Part shown: positions 51,945-62,745 of the stretch, piece after piece
Layout: each line of letters begins with the position of its first letter
Position numbering within the stretch: position 1 is the first letter of the stretch
Source: Miscanthus floridulus
Taxonomy: Eukaryota; Streptophyta; Magnoliopsida; Poales; Poaceae
Assembly: GCF_019320115.1 (NCBI RefSeq)
Contig: NC_089597.1
Coordinates: forward strand, 115,467,401-115,531,400
DNA length: 64,000 bases
Direction: 5' to 3'
Translations under genes and position numbers: made by a program
The notes under the pieces: generated by a model
What the model was told of the DNA's origin: nothing
What the model saw: the letters and a program-made list of their open reading frames with translations, nothing else
The model's database searches: none

Positions 51945-53090
51945 TTGCTGCCCGTATCAGGTGGGAAAACACCAGTCAAAGTTGTTGTAATTGAGAACCA
52001 GAACTTCAAGAGAAGAGAGGTTGAACATCAAATGGGGCAATGATCCTTGTAGCTCGTTATTGTTTAGATAAAGTCTGTTGAGGGCATGGAGGTTTCCAAT
52101 GGAATGGGGTATCGAACCTGAAAGATTGTTGTCCATGAGAGAAAGAAGCTTAAGATTTCCTAAAGATTCTAGAATTTGACCTACAAAACCGTTGTCCTAG
52201 AGATCTATGATTACTAGCGAAGAAAGGTTTCCTAACCAAGGAGGGATGGTTCCTTCTAGCTTGTTTGCTCCCAACCGAAGAACACCAAGAGACGAGAGGC
52301 CTTGCATTGGTGGAATGCTTCCTTCTAGTCGATTTAATGCAAGACTAAGAATGGTCAATTCTGAGAGGTTTCCAAGTGAAGCAGGGATTGTTCCAGATAA
52401 TTGATTGGCACCTAGAGATAAACGGGTGAGATTGACAATGCTACCTATCTCTATTAGGATTTCTCTTATCATGTTGTTATATTGTAGGACGAGCTCTTTC
52501 AGACTCACAATGCTTCCAATGCTAGAAGGGATTTTTCCTACAAGCCTATTTTCATCTAGGTAGAGCTGCTTGAGATTTTGCAGTGAGCTGAACTCGCTTG
52601 GTAGTTCACCCTATAACTTATTAGTATCAAGAGCGATGATGACAAGACGACTGTAATTCACAAGTGATGGTGGAATATATCCTTGGATAGAGTTTTGACT
52701 AAGTACAAGAGTCTCAAGGTCATGGAGATTACCAAGCTCTGGTGGCAGGATTCCATGGAAGTGATTCGACGAAAGGTCAAGCTGCCTCAAGTAGGTTAGG
52801 TTGCCCAAAGCCATGGTGATGGTGCCAACAAGGTTGAGCCCGACGAGGTTCAACGCCACCACACGGCCAAGTCATCTTCCTTTCAAGCTGCATGCCACAC
52901 CAGGCCACTGGCACATGGGAACAGACAGGTTGCCCCATTGCACCAGGGCTCCCCACGGGTCCATACTCACGTGTGACTTGAATGACATGAGTGCGCCATG
53001 GTCGGTGATGTTGCTGCTTGTGGACACAGAGCCAGGAGAACATGCAAGGAAGACAAAGGTGAGCAAGAGCGGCTCTCAGAGTAGAGCCAT

Positions 53091-53400
53091 TGCTGCTGAT
53101 GGAGCTCTGAATTTGGTTGTTTGTTTTAGCAAGGACTGGGATGACTGGGCAGGGTGTGTTTGTTTTAGCAGAAGGCAACTCGTGGTACCTCTTATTTTAT
53201 ATTCAAAGGTAGCACTTCCCACTAGATTCAGCTAGAATCTACCTGTAGTCAAAATTTTCACAGACTAGAGACGAAGACTAGATCAATTTGATGTCCCTCC
53301 AAATGGCAGCTGGTGGGAAGAAGATGACTCGTAATATACTTTGAATGAGTTCAGTAGACTTTTGGTCAGTTTCACCACAAGGGAAAGGAAGGGATCCTAA
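53091..53400 (-). promoter_or_regulatory. 5' flank of RLK copy 4
   Basis: Homologous to 14761-15052 (CTCCAAATGGCAGCTGGTGG, AGACGAAGACTAGA). Cut at 53400 by element B, 310 bp upstream of the start codon. No specific cis-element is claimed. Confidence 0.5.
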
Positions 53401-53894
53401 TGTTAGGATTGATCGCCCACCAGTTAGGCCCAACGGCCTAACTGGGCCTTGTCCTCGTGCCCTGATCGGGGGCGCCCAACCCTACATGGTTGGGGGCCCC
53501 CATCGCATAGTGCTATAAAGGAAAGGTGGGGGCCGGGGCTCGCTGTACGAGGTTCACCGTGCCGCCAGTCACCCCACCGACATCCTATCCCTAGACCCAA
53601 TCTTGAGAAGGGGCGCTGCCAGCGACGGGAAGCACCACCGACGCCGGCAACACCACCCGACGCACACGCCGCCACTGAGGATGCCACAGCGCCGACTCCC
53701 TCTCCACCGAACGTCACTGCCAGCGTGCAGATGGCATCCGTCAACGAAACCCTGGCCGGAGCTTCGACAACTACGGCATTCGATGGTTTGCCACCTATCA
53801 CCTCTCTCTCTCTGCCTCTCTGTGATCCCAAACACCTACTCCTACTATGCTAAGTATCCTGATCTGATGAACATGACTAAAAAGAATACTAACA
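53401..53894 (+). repeat. 5' LTR of element B
   Basis: 494 bp with the TATA-like GTGCTATAAAGGAAAGG near 53508 and a perfect 11-bp stem, CCAGTTAGGCC / GGCCTAACTGG, at 53420-53430 and 53435-53445 around the loop CAAC. Confidence 0.95.
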
Positions 53895-55389
53895 ATGGTA
53901 TCGGAGCCATGGTTCGATAAGAAATCAGATCAGGAAAGTGAATCCGACCGATCTGATGTGGATCGGGAAAGAAAATAGAAAACTGAACCCTAAGACCTAA
54001 CCCTAATTCCCCAAATCAAATCTGAAGAAGGGATTGTAGAAGGGAAAAGGGGAGGGTTGGATTCTAAGAACCCTAGACGCAAATCCAAAAGAGAAAAAAA
54101 GGGGAAGAAGAAAGAAGTAGGGTCAAACCCTAACCCTAATCCTAGTTTTTCCATTCAGATGAACGAAAAGAAAGAAATAAAAAGCAAAGAAAACGAATCG
54201 GCAAGAACAAACCCTAACCCAAATCGGCAAGAACAAACCCTAACCCAAATCGGTAAGAACAAACCCTAAACCTAACCCTAGTTTTTTCCCATTCGGATAA
54301 ACCCGAAAAGAACAACTCAAAAGAAAGAAAGGGGAAAGTAGGGCTAGGGTTATGGTGCGTTGGATGAACTTTCACCAGCGCGGAAGAAGAAAAGTCGAAC
54401 CAGTTTCTTCGCCGGTGTGGGAGAAGAAACCGAGCCAGGGGCGCGGGCTCGCCGGGCTCGGCCAAGGAAGCGTCGCGGCCAGGCCGCTCGACGGCGATGT
54501 GTTCACCTGTTGGGGAGCACGCACACCGACGAGGGGGCCGGCGACGGCGCAAAGGACCGCTCGCTCGTCGTTTTTTCGCTCTCGGTTGCAGCTCTCTACT
54601 GTGGATGAAGAGAGATGAGAGAGAGCGGCGAAGAAGAGAGAGAAAGGGAAGGGCCGAATGGCTAGGGTTTCTAGGGCGCCAGCCGCGGCGATGCTTTTGA
54701 TCCGCGCGAAATGGCCGCTCGGCCGTTGGATCGAGACGAATGGCCGTGATTCGCTGGGCCAACTCGCCGGCCCAGGCGGGCATGAGCGCGCGCGGCACTT
54801 TGCTGGCCCAGGCCTAGGTTGCGGCCTGGGTGCGGCCTGTGCACGCGAGGCAAGCCGGGCCGAGCCGGTTTCAGCACGTCTTGGGCCACGCTGGGCTAAA
54901 AATGAAAGAAGAAGAAGAAAATTTTCTTATTATTTTCCAGGAGCAATTTTAAATGCATATTTTTGATGAATTTGAATGATTTTGATACAATTTTCTGTGC
55001 AAATTTTATCCAACGATATTTTGCTCAGAAAACAATGAATTTTTTAGTGCTTCCGGAAAATAATAATATGAAAAGATTATTAATGTTTCCGCTGTGCATG
55101 ATAATTATTGTTCTCTTTGATTAAATTTGAACCAACGGGATAATTTAATTTTAAGAGAAATGAATTTCTGATAATTTTGATGCGATTATGATACTGTTAT
55201 TTTCTGACCAATGTTGTTAATAACAATATTATAATTTTTTATCCATGAGAAATTGTGCATTAATTTTACTTCTACCCAACGGTGATGTAAAATGTTTGCA
55301 TGGATGAATTATAAGTTTTAATTTGACCAACGTTGAGTTAAAGCATGGAATTTTATGTATAAATGTTTCTTACTTACTTTGGTGTGATT
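53895..55389 (+). other. Long 5' leader of element B
   Basis: Nearly 1.5 kb between primer-binding site and gag. 53980-54350 has scattered ACCCTAACCCTAAT motifs; 54350-54900 is the GC-rich block shared with A and C; 54900-55389 is AT-rich with CCAACGTTG and CAACGGTGATGT motifs. Overlapping open frames at 54057-54966 lie in several phases and lack domains, so I do not call them genes. Confidence 0.65.
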
Positions 55390-56838
55390 TCAGGAGGCAA
55401 ATGCATTGTGAACATTGCCAATATCCCGACACTCAACGGAACCAATCACCGTGTGTGGTAGGAGAAGTATGAATTGGAACTTGCGTTGGGAGAGGTCGAT
55501 TTTGCCATCACCTCACCGTGTCCTACTGAGCCAGAGGACCCGGTGAGAGGTGACAATGAATCTGACGCTGATTTCGCTACTCGAAAGCGTGATCATGCTG
55601 AAATAAGAATGAAATATGACCTTGAACATAGGCAATGGACTCTCTCCAACCGCAAGTGCCTATTGGTAGCCAAAGCCACCATAGAAGAACAGATAAGGGG
55701 CTCAATTCCTGAATGTGCTACTGCTAAAGAATATCTTAAGAAAATCAAGAGTCAGTTTACTGGGTCTATCAAGGCCACAGCAAGTTCACTGATTAAGAAG
55801 CTTGTGAATGAGAAATTCACTGGTGGTAGCATAAGAGAGCACATTTTGAAGATGAACACTACGGCATCTAAGCTAAAAGAAATGAATTTGAAGGAGGAGG
55901 ATTTCCTAATTCATTTGATTTTTGCTTCTTTGCCAAAAGAATATGACACATTCATTGTGAACTACAATATGCAGCCTGAAAGATGGGGCATAGAAAGACT
56001 CATCTCAATGTGTGCTCCAGAAGAGGAGAGGATAAAGTCCTCACAAGGTGAATCTGCTCATTTTGTGAAGGATAATAAAAGAAAGAACTTTAATGGCAAG
56101 AATTCTAAACCACAAGGGAAACCTAAGTGGGATAAGACCTCTTCCTCTAGTTCACAGGGAAAGAAACCCCAAGATTCTGAGAATCAACAGTATGGTGGAG
56201 CTAAAAAAGATCAGTGCAAGCACTGCTTCAAGAAGGGACACTACAAGAGGGATTGTCCAGACTTCCTGAAATCTCTACTAAAGAAAGGTGATGAATTTAT
56301 TACATTTGTAGATGAATCCCTGTATTTATGTTATGATAAATCCACTTGGTGGGTTGATTCAGGAGCAACTACTCATGTTGCAAATTCTTTACAGGGGTTA
56401 AGTGGGACGAGAACCTTGCAAAGAGGAGAAAGAATGATTAAAGTTGCAAATGGAGTGCAAGCCAATGTTGAAGCCATTGGAGATTTTTCTTTAGAATTGA
56501 ATAATGGTTTTGTACTTAGACTTAAAGAAGTACTTTATGTTCCCTCTTTGCGTAGAAATTTGATAAGTGTTTCGAAACTTGATGATGATGGAATTGATTG
56601 CCATTTTGGTGATGGCAAGTGTAAGATACTGGTTAATAATAAATATGTTGGTCTTGCCTTCCGACAAGACAAGCTTTATTTATTATCTCTTGCTGAGAAT
56701 GCGAACAATGTATGTGATGAGAATGTGAATGATTCCCCATCTACAGATGTAACTAAGAAGCAGAAGAGAATTGATACTGTCTCTTCAAAATTATGGCATT
56801 GTCGCTTGGGCCATATTTCGAGGGGGGGAATGGAATGA
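55390..56838 (+). CDS. Element B: gag, zinc knuckle, protease and start of integrase
   Basis: Open from 55462 to the TGA at 56836-56838. The frame also reads upstream (IPTLNGTNHRVW), but a TAG at 55459-55461 interrupts it, so gag begins with a stop where element A has a lysine. Contents: gag core (LIHLIFASLPKEYDTFIVNY), the zinc knuckle CKHCFKKGHYKRDC, the aspartic protease WWVDSGATTHVANSL, and the first half of the pre-integrase zinc domain (LWHCRLGHISRGG). The protein would form the virus-like particle and cleave the polyprotein. No ATG at the expected place can be assigned with confidence. Confidence 0.85.
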
Positions 56839-58914
56839 TTGGTTAAGGAATCAATTCTCCCGCACTTAGAATTTTCAGATTTAGAACAATGTATTGATTG
56901 CATTAAAGGAAAGTATGTCAAGAAAATTAAGAAAGATGCCAAACGAAGCACAGGAATTTTAGAAATAATCCACACAGACATATGTGGTCCTTTTCCTATG
57001 AAAAGTGTGGATGGTTATGACTCATTTATAACATTCACAGACGACCACTCTTATTATGGCAATATTTATCCAATTAAAGAAAGATCGGAAGCATTGGATA
57101 AATTCAAAATATTTAAAGCTGAAGTTGAAAATCAGCACAATAAGAAAATCAAGATAGTACGATCAGACCAAGGTGGAGAGTATTATGGGCGACATACCCC
57201 ATATGGCCGAATTCCTAGACCATTTGCAAGGTTCCTACAGGAAAATGGCATAGTTGCTCAGTACTCTACACCGGGTGAGCCTCAGCAGAATGGAGTGGCT
57301 GGAAGACGTAATCATACCTTAATGGATATGGTAAAAAGCATGATGAGTTACTCCACATTACCGATTAGTTTATGGATAGAGGCACTAAAAACCGCCATTC
57401 ACATACTTAATCGAGTACCAAGTAAATCGGTGCCTAAAACACCGTATAAATTATGGACAGGAAGGAAACCCTCACTTAACCATTTGCATGTGTGGGGCTG
57501 TCCAGCTGAGGCAAAAGTGTTTAACCCAAACATAGGAAAGTTAGACTCCAAGACAGTCAGCTGCCATTTTATTGGCTATCCAGAAAGATCGAAAGGATAT
57601 CGCTTCTATTGTCCTGACAGACATACGAAGATTGTAGAAACAAGACACGCTGTGTTCTTGGAGGATAACATGATCAAGGGGAGCGTGGTAGCACGAGAAA
57701 TCAGCCTACAGGAGAAGCAGGTACATGTACCCACTCCGATGGTTGAAGAACCATTCTTCACGCTACCTGCTGCTGTTACACCGATAGTGCAGGACACTGT
57801 AGTGCCAACACCTGTTGCAAGTTCTCCCGTGGCGACAATGAATGAACATGAGAAACCTGTCCTTGAGGAACCTATTCTTGAGGAAACTATAGAACCAAAT
57901 GTTACACATGAGGAAGAACAACAACAGCCCAATGTGGAACAAGTGCCGGAGGCACCTAGAAGGTCTCAAAGAATAAGACAATCAGCTATTACTGATGACT
58001 ATGAAGTTTATGAAACAGAAGAATGTCAGATGGGGGATGATCCCACCTCATTTGAAGAAGCCATAAGAAGCGACCACTCATCAAAGTGGCTTAAGGCCAT
58101 AGAAGATGAATTGAAATCAATGAGTACCAATAAAGTTTGGGACTTAGAAAATATTCCTAAAGGAGTCAAAACAGTAGACTGTAAATGGGACTACAAAACG
58201 AAATATGACTCACAAGGAAATATAGAAAGATTTAAAGCGCGACTTGTGGCAAAAGGCTTCACGCAAAGAGAAGGGATTGATTACAATGAGATGTTTTCTC
58301 TAGTCTCATGTAAAGATTCCTTTAGAATTATAATGGCACTTGTAGCCCACTATGATTTGGAGTTACATCAAATGGATGTAAAGACGGCTTTTCTAAATGG
58401 GAATTTGGAAGAAAATGTTTATATGGTACAACCGAAAGGTTTTGTCGTAAAAGGAAAGAAAAATATGGGATGCCACCTGAAGAAATCAATCTACGGATTG
58501 AAACAAGCTTCAAGACAGTGGTATTTGAAGTTTGATAGAACGATAAAAGGTTATAGGTTTGAAGAAAATGTTGCGGACAATTGCTTTTATGCAAAGTTCA
58601 AGAATGAAAAGTACATATTCCTAATTTTGTATGTGGATGATATCTTGCTTGCTAGTAGTGATATCAATCTACTAATGGAAACGAAGAAATTCTTGTCCTC
58701 AAACTTTGATATGAAAGATCTCGGTGAGACCTCGTTCGTTTTGGGAATAGAGATTCACCGAGACAGGAGAAAAGGGGTTTTAGGATTATCGCAAAAGGCA
58801 TACATAGAAAAGGTCCTGAAGAAATTTAGTATGCATGTGTGCAGTCCTTCACCTGCTCCTATAGTCAAGGGCGATAGATTTGGGGGAACATCAGTGTCCC
58901 AAGAACCAATATAA
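56839..58914 (+). CDS. Element B: integrase and reverse transcriptase
   Basis: Continues the gag frame after one TGA. It has the second half of the zinc domain (CIDCIKGK), then the integrase catalytic residues in their usual contexts: Asp in IHTDICGPF, Asp in RSDQGGEY, Glu after [12 protein letters not shown] (the core would join element DNA to the target). A linker with [11 protein letters not shown] follows, then RT with [23 protein letters not shown] and the catalytic [12 protein letters not shown] frameshift near 58880 (extra base in a G run) ends the frame at 58914. Without the TGA and frameshift this would be a normal copia polyprotein. The frame is otherwise open for 691 codons, unusual among the elements here. 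Confidence 0.88.
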   Translation: MVKESILPHLEFSDLEQCIDCIKGKYVKKIKKDAKRSTGILEIIHTDICGPFPMKSVDGYDSFITFTDDHSYYGNIYPIKERSEALDKFKIFKAEVENQHNKKIKIVRSDQGGEYYGRHTPYGRIPRPFARFLQENGIVAQYSTPGEPQQNGVAGRRNHTLMDMVKSMMSYSTLPISLWIEALKTAIHILNRVPSKSVPKTPYKLWTGRKPSLNHLHVWGCPAEAKVFNPNIGKLDSKTVSCHFIGYPERSKGYRFYCPDRHTKIVETRHAVFLEDNMIKGSVVAREISLQEKQVHVPTPMVEEPFFTLPAAVTPIVQDTVVPTPVASSPVATMNEHEKPVLEEPILEETIEPNVTHEEEQQQPNVEQVPEAPRRSQRIRQSAITDDYEVYETEECQMGDDPTSFEEAIRSDHSSKWLKAIEDELKSMSTNKVWDLENIPKGVKTVDCKWDYKTKYDSQGNIERFKARLVAKGFTQREGIDYNEMFSLVSCKDSFRIIMALVAHYDLELHQMDVKTAFLNGNLEENVYMVQPKGFVVKGKKNMGCHLKKSIYGLKQASRQWYLKFDRTIKGYRFEENVADNCFYAKFKNEKYIFLILYVDDILLASSDINLLMETKKFLSSNFDMKDLGETSFVLGIEIHRDRRKGVLGLSQKAYIEKVLKKFSMHVCSPSPAPIVKGDRFGGTSVSQEPI

Positions 58915-59605
58915 AATTGACCGAATGAAAGCGGTACCGTATGCTTCAGCTGTTGGAAGTTTACAATATGCTCAAATGTGTACACGCCCTGACTTAGCTT
59001 TTGTTATCGGGTTACTTGGCAGATATCAAAAGAATCCAGAAATTGAACATTGAAAATTAGTGAAGAAAGTCCTACGTTATTTGCAGGGTACGAAATGCCT
59101 CATGCTTACGTATAGAAGATCTAACTCCCTGCAGATAGAGGGGTATTTAGATTCTGATTATGCGGGAGACGAAAGAAAATCCACGTCAGGATATGTATTT
59201 ACTCTTGTAGGAGGGGTTATATCGTGGAAAAGCTCCAAACAAACCGTAACTACATCCTCGACAATATATGCCGAGTTTGTAGCATGCTATGAGGCAACGG
59301 GGCAGGTGAATTGGCTAAAGAAATTCATACCTGGATTGAAAGTGATTGATGATATAAATGAACCACTGAGATTGTATTGTGATAACAATCCAGCGGTACA
59401 GTACGCTCACAACAATAGGCCAAGTAGTGCTGTCAAACATATTGACATAAAGTACTATGTTGTGAAAGATAAAGTTCGGGATCATATAATAAATCTTGAG
59501 CATATAAGTATAGAGAAAATGCTCGCAGATCCGCTCATAAAGGGCTTACCACCCAACGTGTTCAGAGAACACGTAGCCGGCATGGGTTTAAGGGAAAGCC
59601 TATGA
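58915..59605 (+). pseudogene. Element B: end of RT and RNase H
   Basis: In the shifted frame the sequence continues in normal copia order. A TGA at 59051-59053 follows the IEH motif, then an open run at 59060-59605 with VLRYLQGTKCLML, GYLDSDYAGDERKSTSGY (RNase H), DIKYYVVKDKV and the conserved end GLPPNVFREHVAGMGLRESL. RNase H would degrade the RNA strand after reverse transcription. Confidence 0.88.
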
Positions 59606-59819
59606 TTCCCGAACATACGAAGGGCCCAAAGAAAGTTTACATTTCAAAACGGAGAAGTGTATTGTGGCTGTTAGTCCAATGGCACTAATTGCTGTGATGA
59701 TGGGACAGTTCTATGCACTAATCTGTGATGAAATAGGATAAAAGCAAGAAAAATATGAATTGAAAGTTTTGAGTATGAAATTAAAGAACGAAGAATAGAT
59801 GAGAGATCAAGGGGGAGAA

Positions 59820-60312
59820 TGTTAGGATTGATCTCCCACCAGTTAGGCCCAACGGCCTAACTGGGCCTTGTCCTCGCGCCCTGATCGGGGGCGCCCAACC
59901 CTACATGGTTGGGGACCCCGTCGCACAGCGCTATAAAGGAAAGGTGGGGGCCGGGGCTTGCTGTACGAGGTTCACCGCGCCGCCAGTCATCCCACCGACA
60001 TCCTATCCCTAGACCCGATCTTGAGAAGGGGCGCTGCCAGCGACGGGAAGCACCACCGACGCCGGCAACGCCACCCGACGCACACGCCGCCGCCGAGGAC
60101 GCCACAGCGCCGACTCCCTCTCCACCGAACGTCGCTGCCGGCGCGCAGATGGCGTCCGTCAACGAAACCCCAGCCGGAGCTTCGACAACTACGGCATTCG
60201 ATGGTTTGCCACCTATCACCTCTCTCTCTCTGCCTCTCTATGATCCCGAACACCTACTCCTACTATGCTAAGTATCCCGATCTGGTGAACATGACTAAAA
60301 AGAATACTAACA
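59820..60312 (+). repeat. 3' LTR of element B
   Basis: 493 bp, preceded by the polypurine tract; the same inverted-repeat stem as in the 5' LTR lies near 59839-59864. Confidence 0.95.
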
Positions 60313-60709
60313 GCTAAATGAATGAACCAAAAGGTCAGAAGACCTTGTTGTGGATGGCTCGATGCCGATCAAAACGACGTGAAGAAATTGGAGATATGCG
60401 TAGCGTGCATTGACTGAGTCCACCCTTTTGCGTACCAAGGCAAATAAAAGCTGATAATGAAAGAAAGTAAGCAGTGGCCACTACAGTTGACGATTACAAA
60501 GGCACGATGGCAACTTGCCCTGGAGCCGGAGTCCGGAGATACGTTGCCCAGTGTGGACGGGAACCGGCACGAGACTGTGGACCGTGGGCCGGGCAGAGCC
60601 GCAGAGGCTGGCATATTTCAGACCGTTGTTTCCCCTGAGATTGCACTGTAGGAGTACAAACCAGCATTTCAGACCGTTTCTGTCGGAAAGGCTAGAGCGC
60701 ATGAAATGA
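60313..60709. other. Intergenic between element B and the MITEs
   Basis: No domain, repeat or RNA gene recognised. Short open frames on both strands look random. Confidence 0.4.
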
Positions 60710-60950
60710 GGCCTTGTTTAGTTTAAAAAAAAAATTCAAAAAATGCTACGATAGCCATCACATCGAATCTTACGATAGGTGTATGGAGCATTAAATGTAG
60801 ACGAAAAAAAAACTAATTACACAGTTTGGTTGAAAATCGCGAGACGAACGTTTTGAGCCTAATTAGTCCATGATTGAATACTAATTGCCAAATAAAAACG
60901 AAAGGGCTATAGTAGCCAAATTCTCAAATTTCACCCAACTAAACATAGCC
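60710..60950. mobile_element. Tourist/PIF-Harbinger-type MITE, 241 bp
   Basis: Starts GGCCTTGTTTAGTTT and ends AACTAAACATAGCC (inverted GGCTATGTTTAGTT). TGA lies on both sides (60707-60709 and 60951-60953). It contains GCGAGACGAACGTTTTGAGC and AATTAGTCCATGATT, strings typical of a very abundant grass MITE family. Non-coding. Confidence 0.85.
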
Positions 60951-61012
60951 TGAATCCACGAAGAATACGCAAAACAAAGAAAAAATTGCTACAGCTCTGA
61001 AAGTGAAAGTGA

Positions 61013-61115
61013 GGTCTGTTCGGCTGGTATTAAAACCGACTGATAAGCCGGCTAAAGCTGTTTTGTTGTGAGAGAAAAATACTGTAGATTCTAACTGATA
61101 AGCCGGCTGATATGT
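61013..61115. mobile_element. Fragment of another MITE
   Basis: AGGTCTGTTCGGCTGGTATT, then ATAAGCCGGCTAAAGCTGTT and TGATAAGCCGGCTGATA repeat motifs, as in a common grass MITE beginning GTTCGGCTGG. Only the left end and middle are recognisable; no right end or target duplication is seen. Confidence 0.55.
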
Positions 61116-61274
61116 TTTCAGACGTGCATACCCAATGCGAGCAGGGTTGACTTGACTATGAACGAGTGGTCAGGGAGGCCTGGATGCGAGCAGGGTTGAA
61201 TGATCGCCCGGTCTTTTTTAATCTTGTGAGTCCCATGTGTGCCTCAGCAATCCAGGTGGCCACTTTACGCCGCC

Positions 61275-61298
61275 TTTTTTTTTTTTTTTTTTTTTTTT
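61275..61298. repeat. Poly-T run, 24 bases
   Basis: An uninterrupted T run in the 3' flank of CPSF30, absent from the duplicate copy at 23590-24540. Confidence 0.9.
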
Positions 61299-61974
61299 GC
61301 AACTCACGACGGTTTGGTTATTTAAAAGTGAATCAAAAACCTTTTTAAGCCTATAAGCAAGAAGACAGGTATGTAGATACCTTGCAGAAGTCCTAAAGCA
61401 AGGGTAGGGAGAGCATATATAAACCCAAATAATTCAAACATAGCACCTTCGTGCTAACTAAACAATATGCGAGAATAAGAGTATAAGGAAATGTGTACTG
61501 CAGCCTACGGCGACCCCATCTGGGTCTAGGCTGTCAGCGTATTTTGATGACATTTGTTTTCATATGTAAAAGACAATAAACCATTCTTATCATGTTGTAT
61601 AGTAAATGTGTACATCGTTGTGATGATAAGCACAGGACAACTGCACAGCTGAACAAATAGTTCATGCCAACGTTATTCTACCAGTTTCTAACTCATGAGT
61701 CAGTACTGTGATGCACCACTAGAATAATATCAGCCTGCCACAATGTTCTTACACTTTCCGCCTGAGCAAAATTCAACTACCAAGTGTCACTGCCCACAGC
61801 ATATGCAGTTATACATAATCCACATTTTTCACTATCTTAGTTCTAATCTCGGTTTAGAAAATAAGAGAGAATCTATTTTAGTCTATCTCAGCTCTGTTTC
61901 ACCGGTACATCATACCTCTCTCATATCAAGTAACAACATGAATCTCAGCACTCGGTATCGCTCTATGTTTTTTT
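61299..61974 (-). other. 3' UTR / downstream flank of the CPSF30-like gene
   Basis: Non-coding sequence directly after the stop codon in sense. It is the part best matched by the duplicate at 23650-24395. I did not identify the poly(A) site. Confidence 0.55.
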
Positions 61975-62745
61975 CTATCGTTTCCTTGACCGCCTGGGAG
62001 CCGCCTCCTCTTCACTCTCGCTGTCATCGTCCCGAAGGGCGCTTCTACCGTACCTGTCTCCAGACTGGGCTCTGGCCCCATCTGTTCCAGAGTTTCCAGT
62101 GTTATCATGGCCCCTGCTGCCCTGGTCTGATGACGCTGTTTCGAACCTGTCCCCACGGTCACCCCCTGGCCTTCTCTGTTCTCGCTTCGCAGCACGGTTA
62201 TTTGGAGGTGGTGGGGGCACGAAGGGCGCCATACCCATGGGGCGATTAGGCCGTCCAGGTCCTCCCATTCCCATGCCTCCCATCAGTGGACCACGGCCAG
62301 GGCCCATCATCATGTCAAGACCCAGAGGGAAAGGCTGCGGAGGCCTGCCAGGGAAGCCCATCCCGGGCATCGGGCCTCTAGCAAAGTCCCCAGGGAACCT
62401 TGGGCCAACAAATGGTGGGAAGCCGCGTGGCATGCCAAAAGGATCAGGCATGCCAAAACCGCCACCGAAACCAAAGCCATCACCCATCATGTTGGGAGGG
62501 AAGCCACGCCCTGCCATCATTGGCCCACGCATCATTGGCATTTGAGGCGGCCACATCATCCCCCTTCCTCTTCCCCTCCCTTGAGACTCTTGGCCGTTGC
62601 CTTCTTCCTCCTCCTCGCTTTCCTCTTCCTCATCCTCTTCATTGTCATCAAACAGCACAATATCTTGATTATCAGCTGCCTCGTCAGCACTGACTCCCTT
62701 TGCTTTTTCCTCCTCTCGCTTGGCCTCTGCTGCAATTAGCATAGC
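61975..62745 (-). CDS. CPSF30: CPSF30-L-like, last coding exon (partial gene)
   Basis: The AG acceptor ends at 62746; the exon opens AMLIAAEAKREEEKAKGV and stops with TAG at 61975-61977. In order: a basic-acidic helix, a very acidic run (DDNEEDEEEESEEEEE), an RGRGRGR patch, a long Met/Gly/Pro/Phe-rich low-complexity part with repeated GMPDPFGMPRG-like and MGGMGMGGPGR motifs, a poly-proline stretch, a Ser/Asp/Arg region and the basic end PRRSRKR. This matches the C-terminus of plant CPSF30-L, the CCCH zinc-finger subunit of the polyadenylation complex whose long form has a YTH domain that reads m6A in RNA. The zinc fingers and YTH domain lie beyond the right edge. The exon has no breaks and appears functional. 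Confidence 0.9.
   Translation of the reverse strand, partial: AMLIAAEAKREEEKAKGVSADEAADNQDIVLFDDNEEDEEEESEEEEEGNGQESQGRGRGRGMMWPPQMPMMRGPMMAGRGFPPNMMGDGFGFGGGFGMPDPFGMPRGFPPFVGPRFPGDFARGPMPGMGFPGRPPQPFPLGLDMMMGPGRGPLMGGMGMGGPGRPNRPMGMAPFVPPPPPNNRAAKREQRRPGGDRGDRFETASSDQGSRGHDNTGNSGTDGARAQSGDRYGRSALRDDDSESEEEAAPRRSRKR

Larger units (their letters stand above)
32868..53090 (-). pseudogene. LRR receptor-like kinase copy 4, split by four nested insertions
   Basis: Pieces, in sense order: N-terminus and first LRRs 51945-53090; middle LRRs 44055-44322; last LRRs, transmembrane and kinase N-lobe 40013-41401; catalytic part 33913-34151 ([19 protein letters not shown]); intron about 33280-33912; exon 2 32880-33279. 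The gaps are copia D (44323-51944), Pack-MULE 2 (41402-44054), copia C (34152-40012) and two MITE-sized inserts in the intron. Each large insertion has its own target duplication, so the pieces are one gene. The start ATG at 53090 is followed by a TGA at codon 5 (53076-53078, Arg in relatives). Exon 2 is frameshifted at about 33090. Like copy 1 it would be a non-RD membrane receptor kinase; it cannot function. Confidence 0.92.
53401..60312 (+). mobile_element. Ty1/copia retrotransposon B, full length, 6.9 kb
   Basis: LTRs 53401-53894 (494 bp) and 59820-60312 (493 bp), both TGTTAGGATTG...ACTAACA, with about 24 substitutions and one indel. Flanks CCTAA (53396-53400) and GCTAA (60313-60317) are a target duplication with one mismatch. 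The primer-binding site TGGTATCGGAGCC is at 53896-53908 and the polypurine tract AGATCAAGGGGGAGAA at 59804-59819. The coding part (55390-59605) is the best preserved in the window: gag, protease, integrase, RT and RNase H in order, with two in-frame stops, one frameshift and one further stop. Confidence 0.95.

Noticed and set aside
54057..54966. Several open frames in the leader of element B
   Set aside because: Same reason: overlapping phases, composition-driven, not conserved with A and C.
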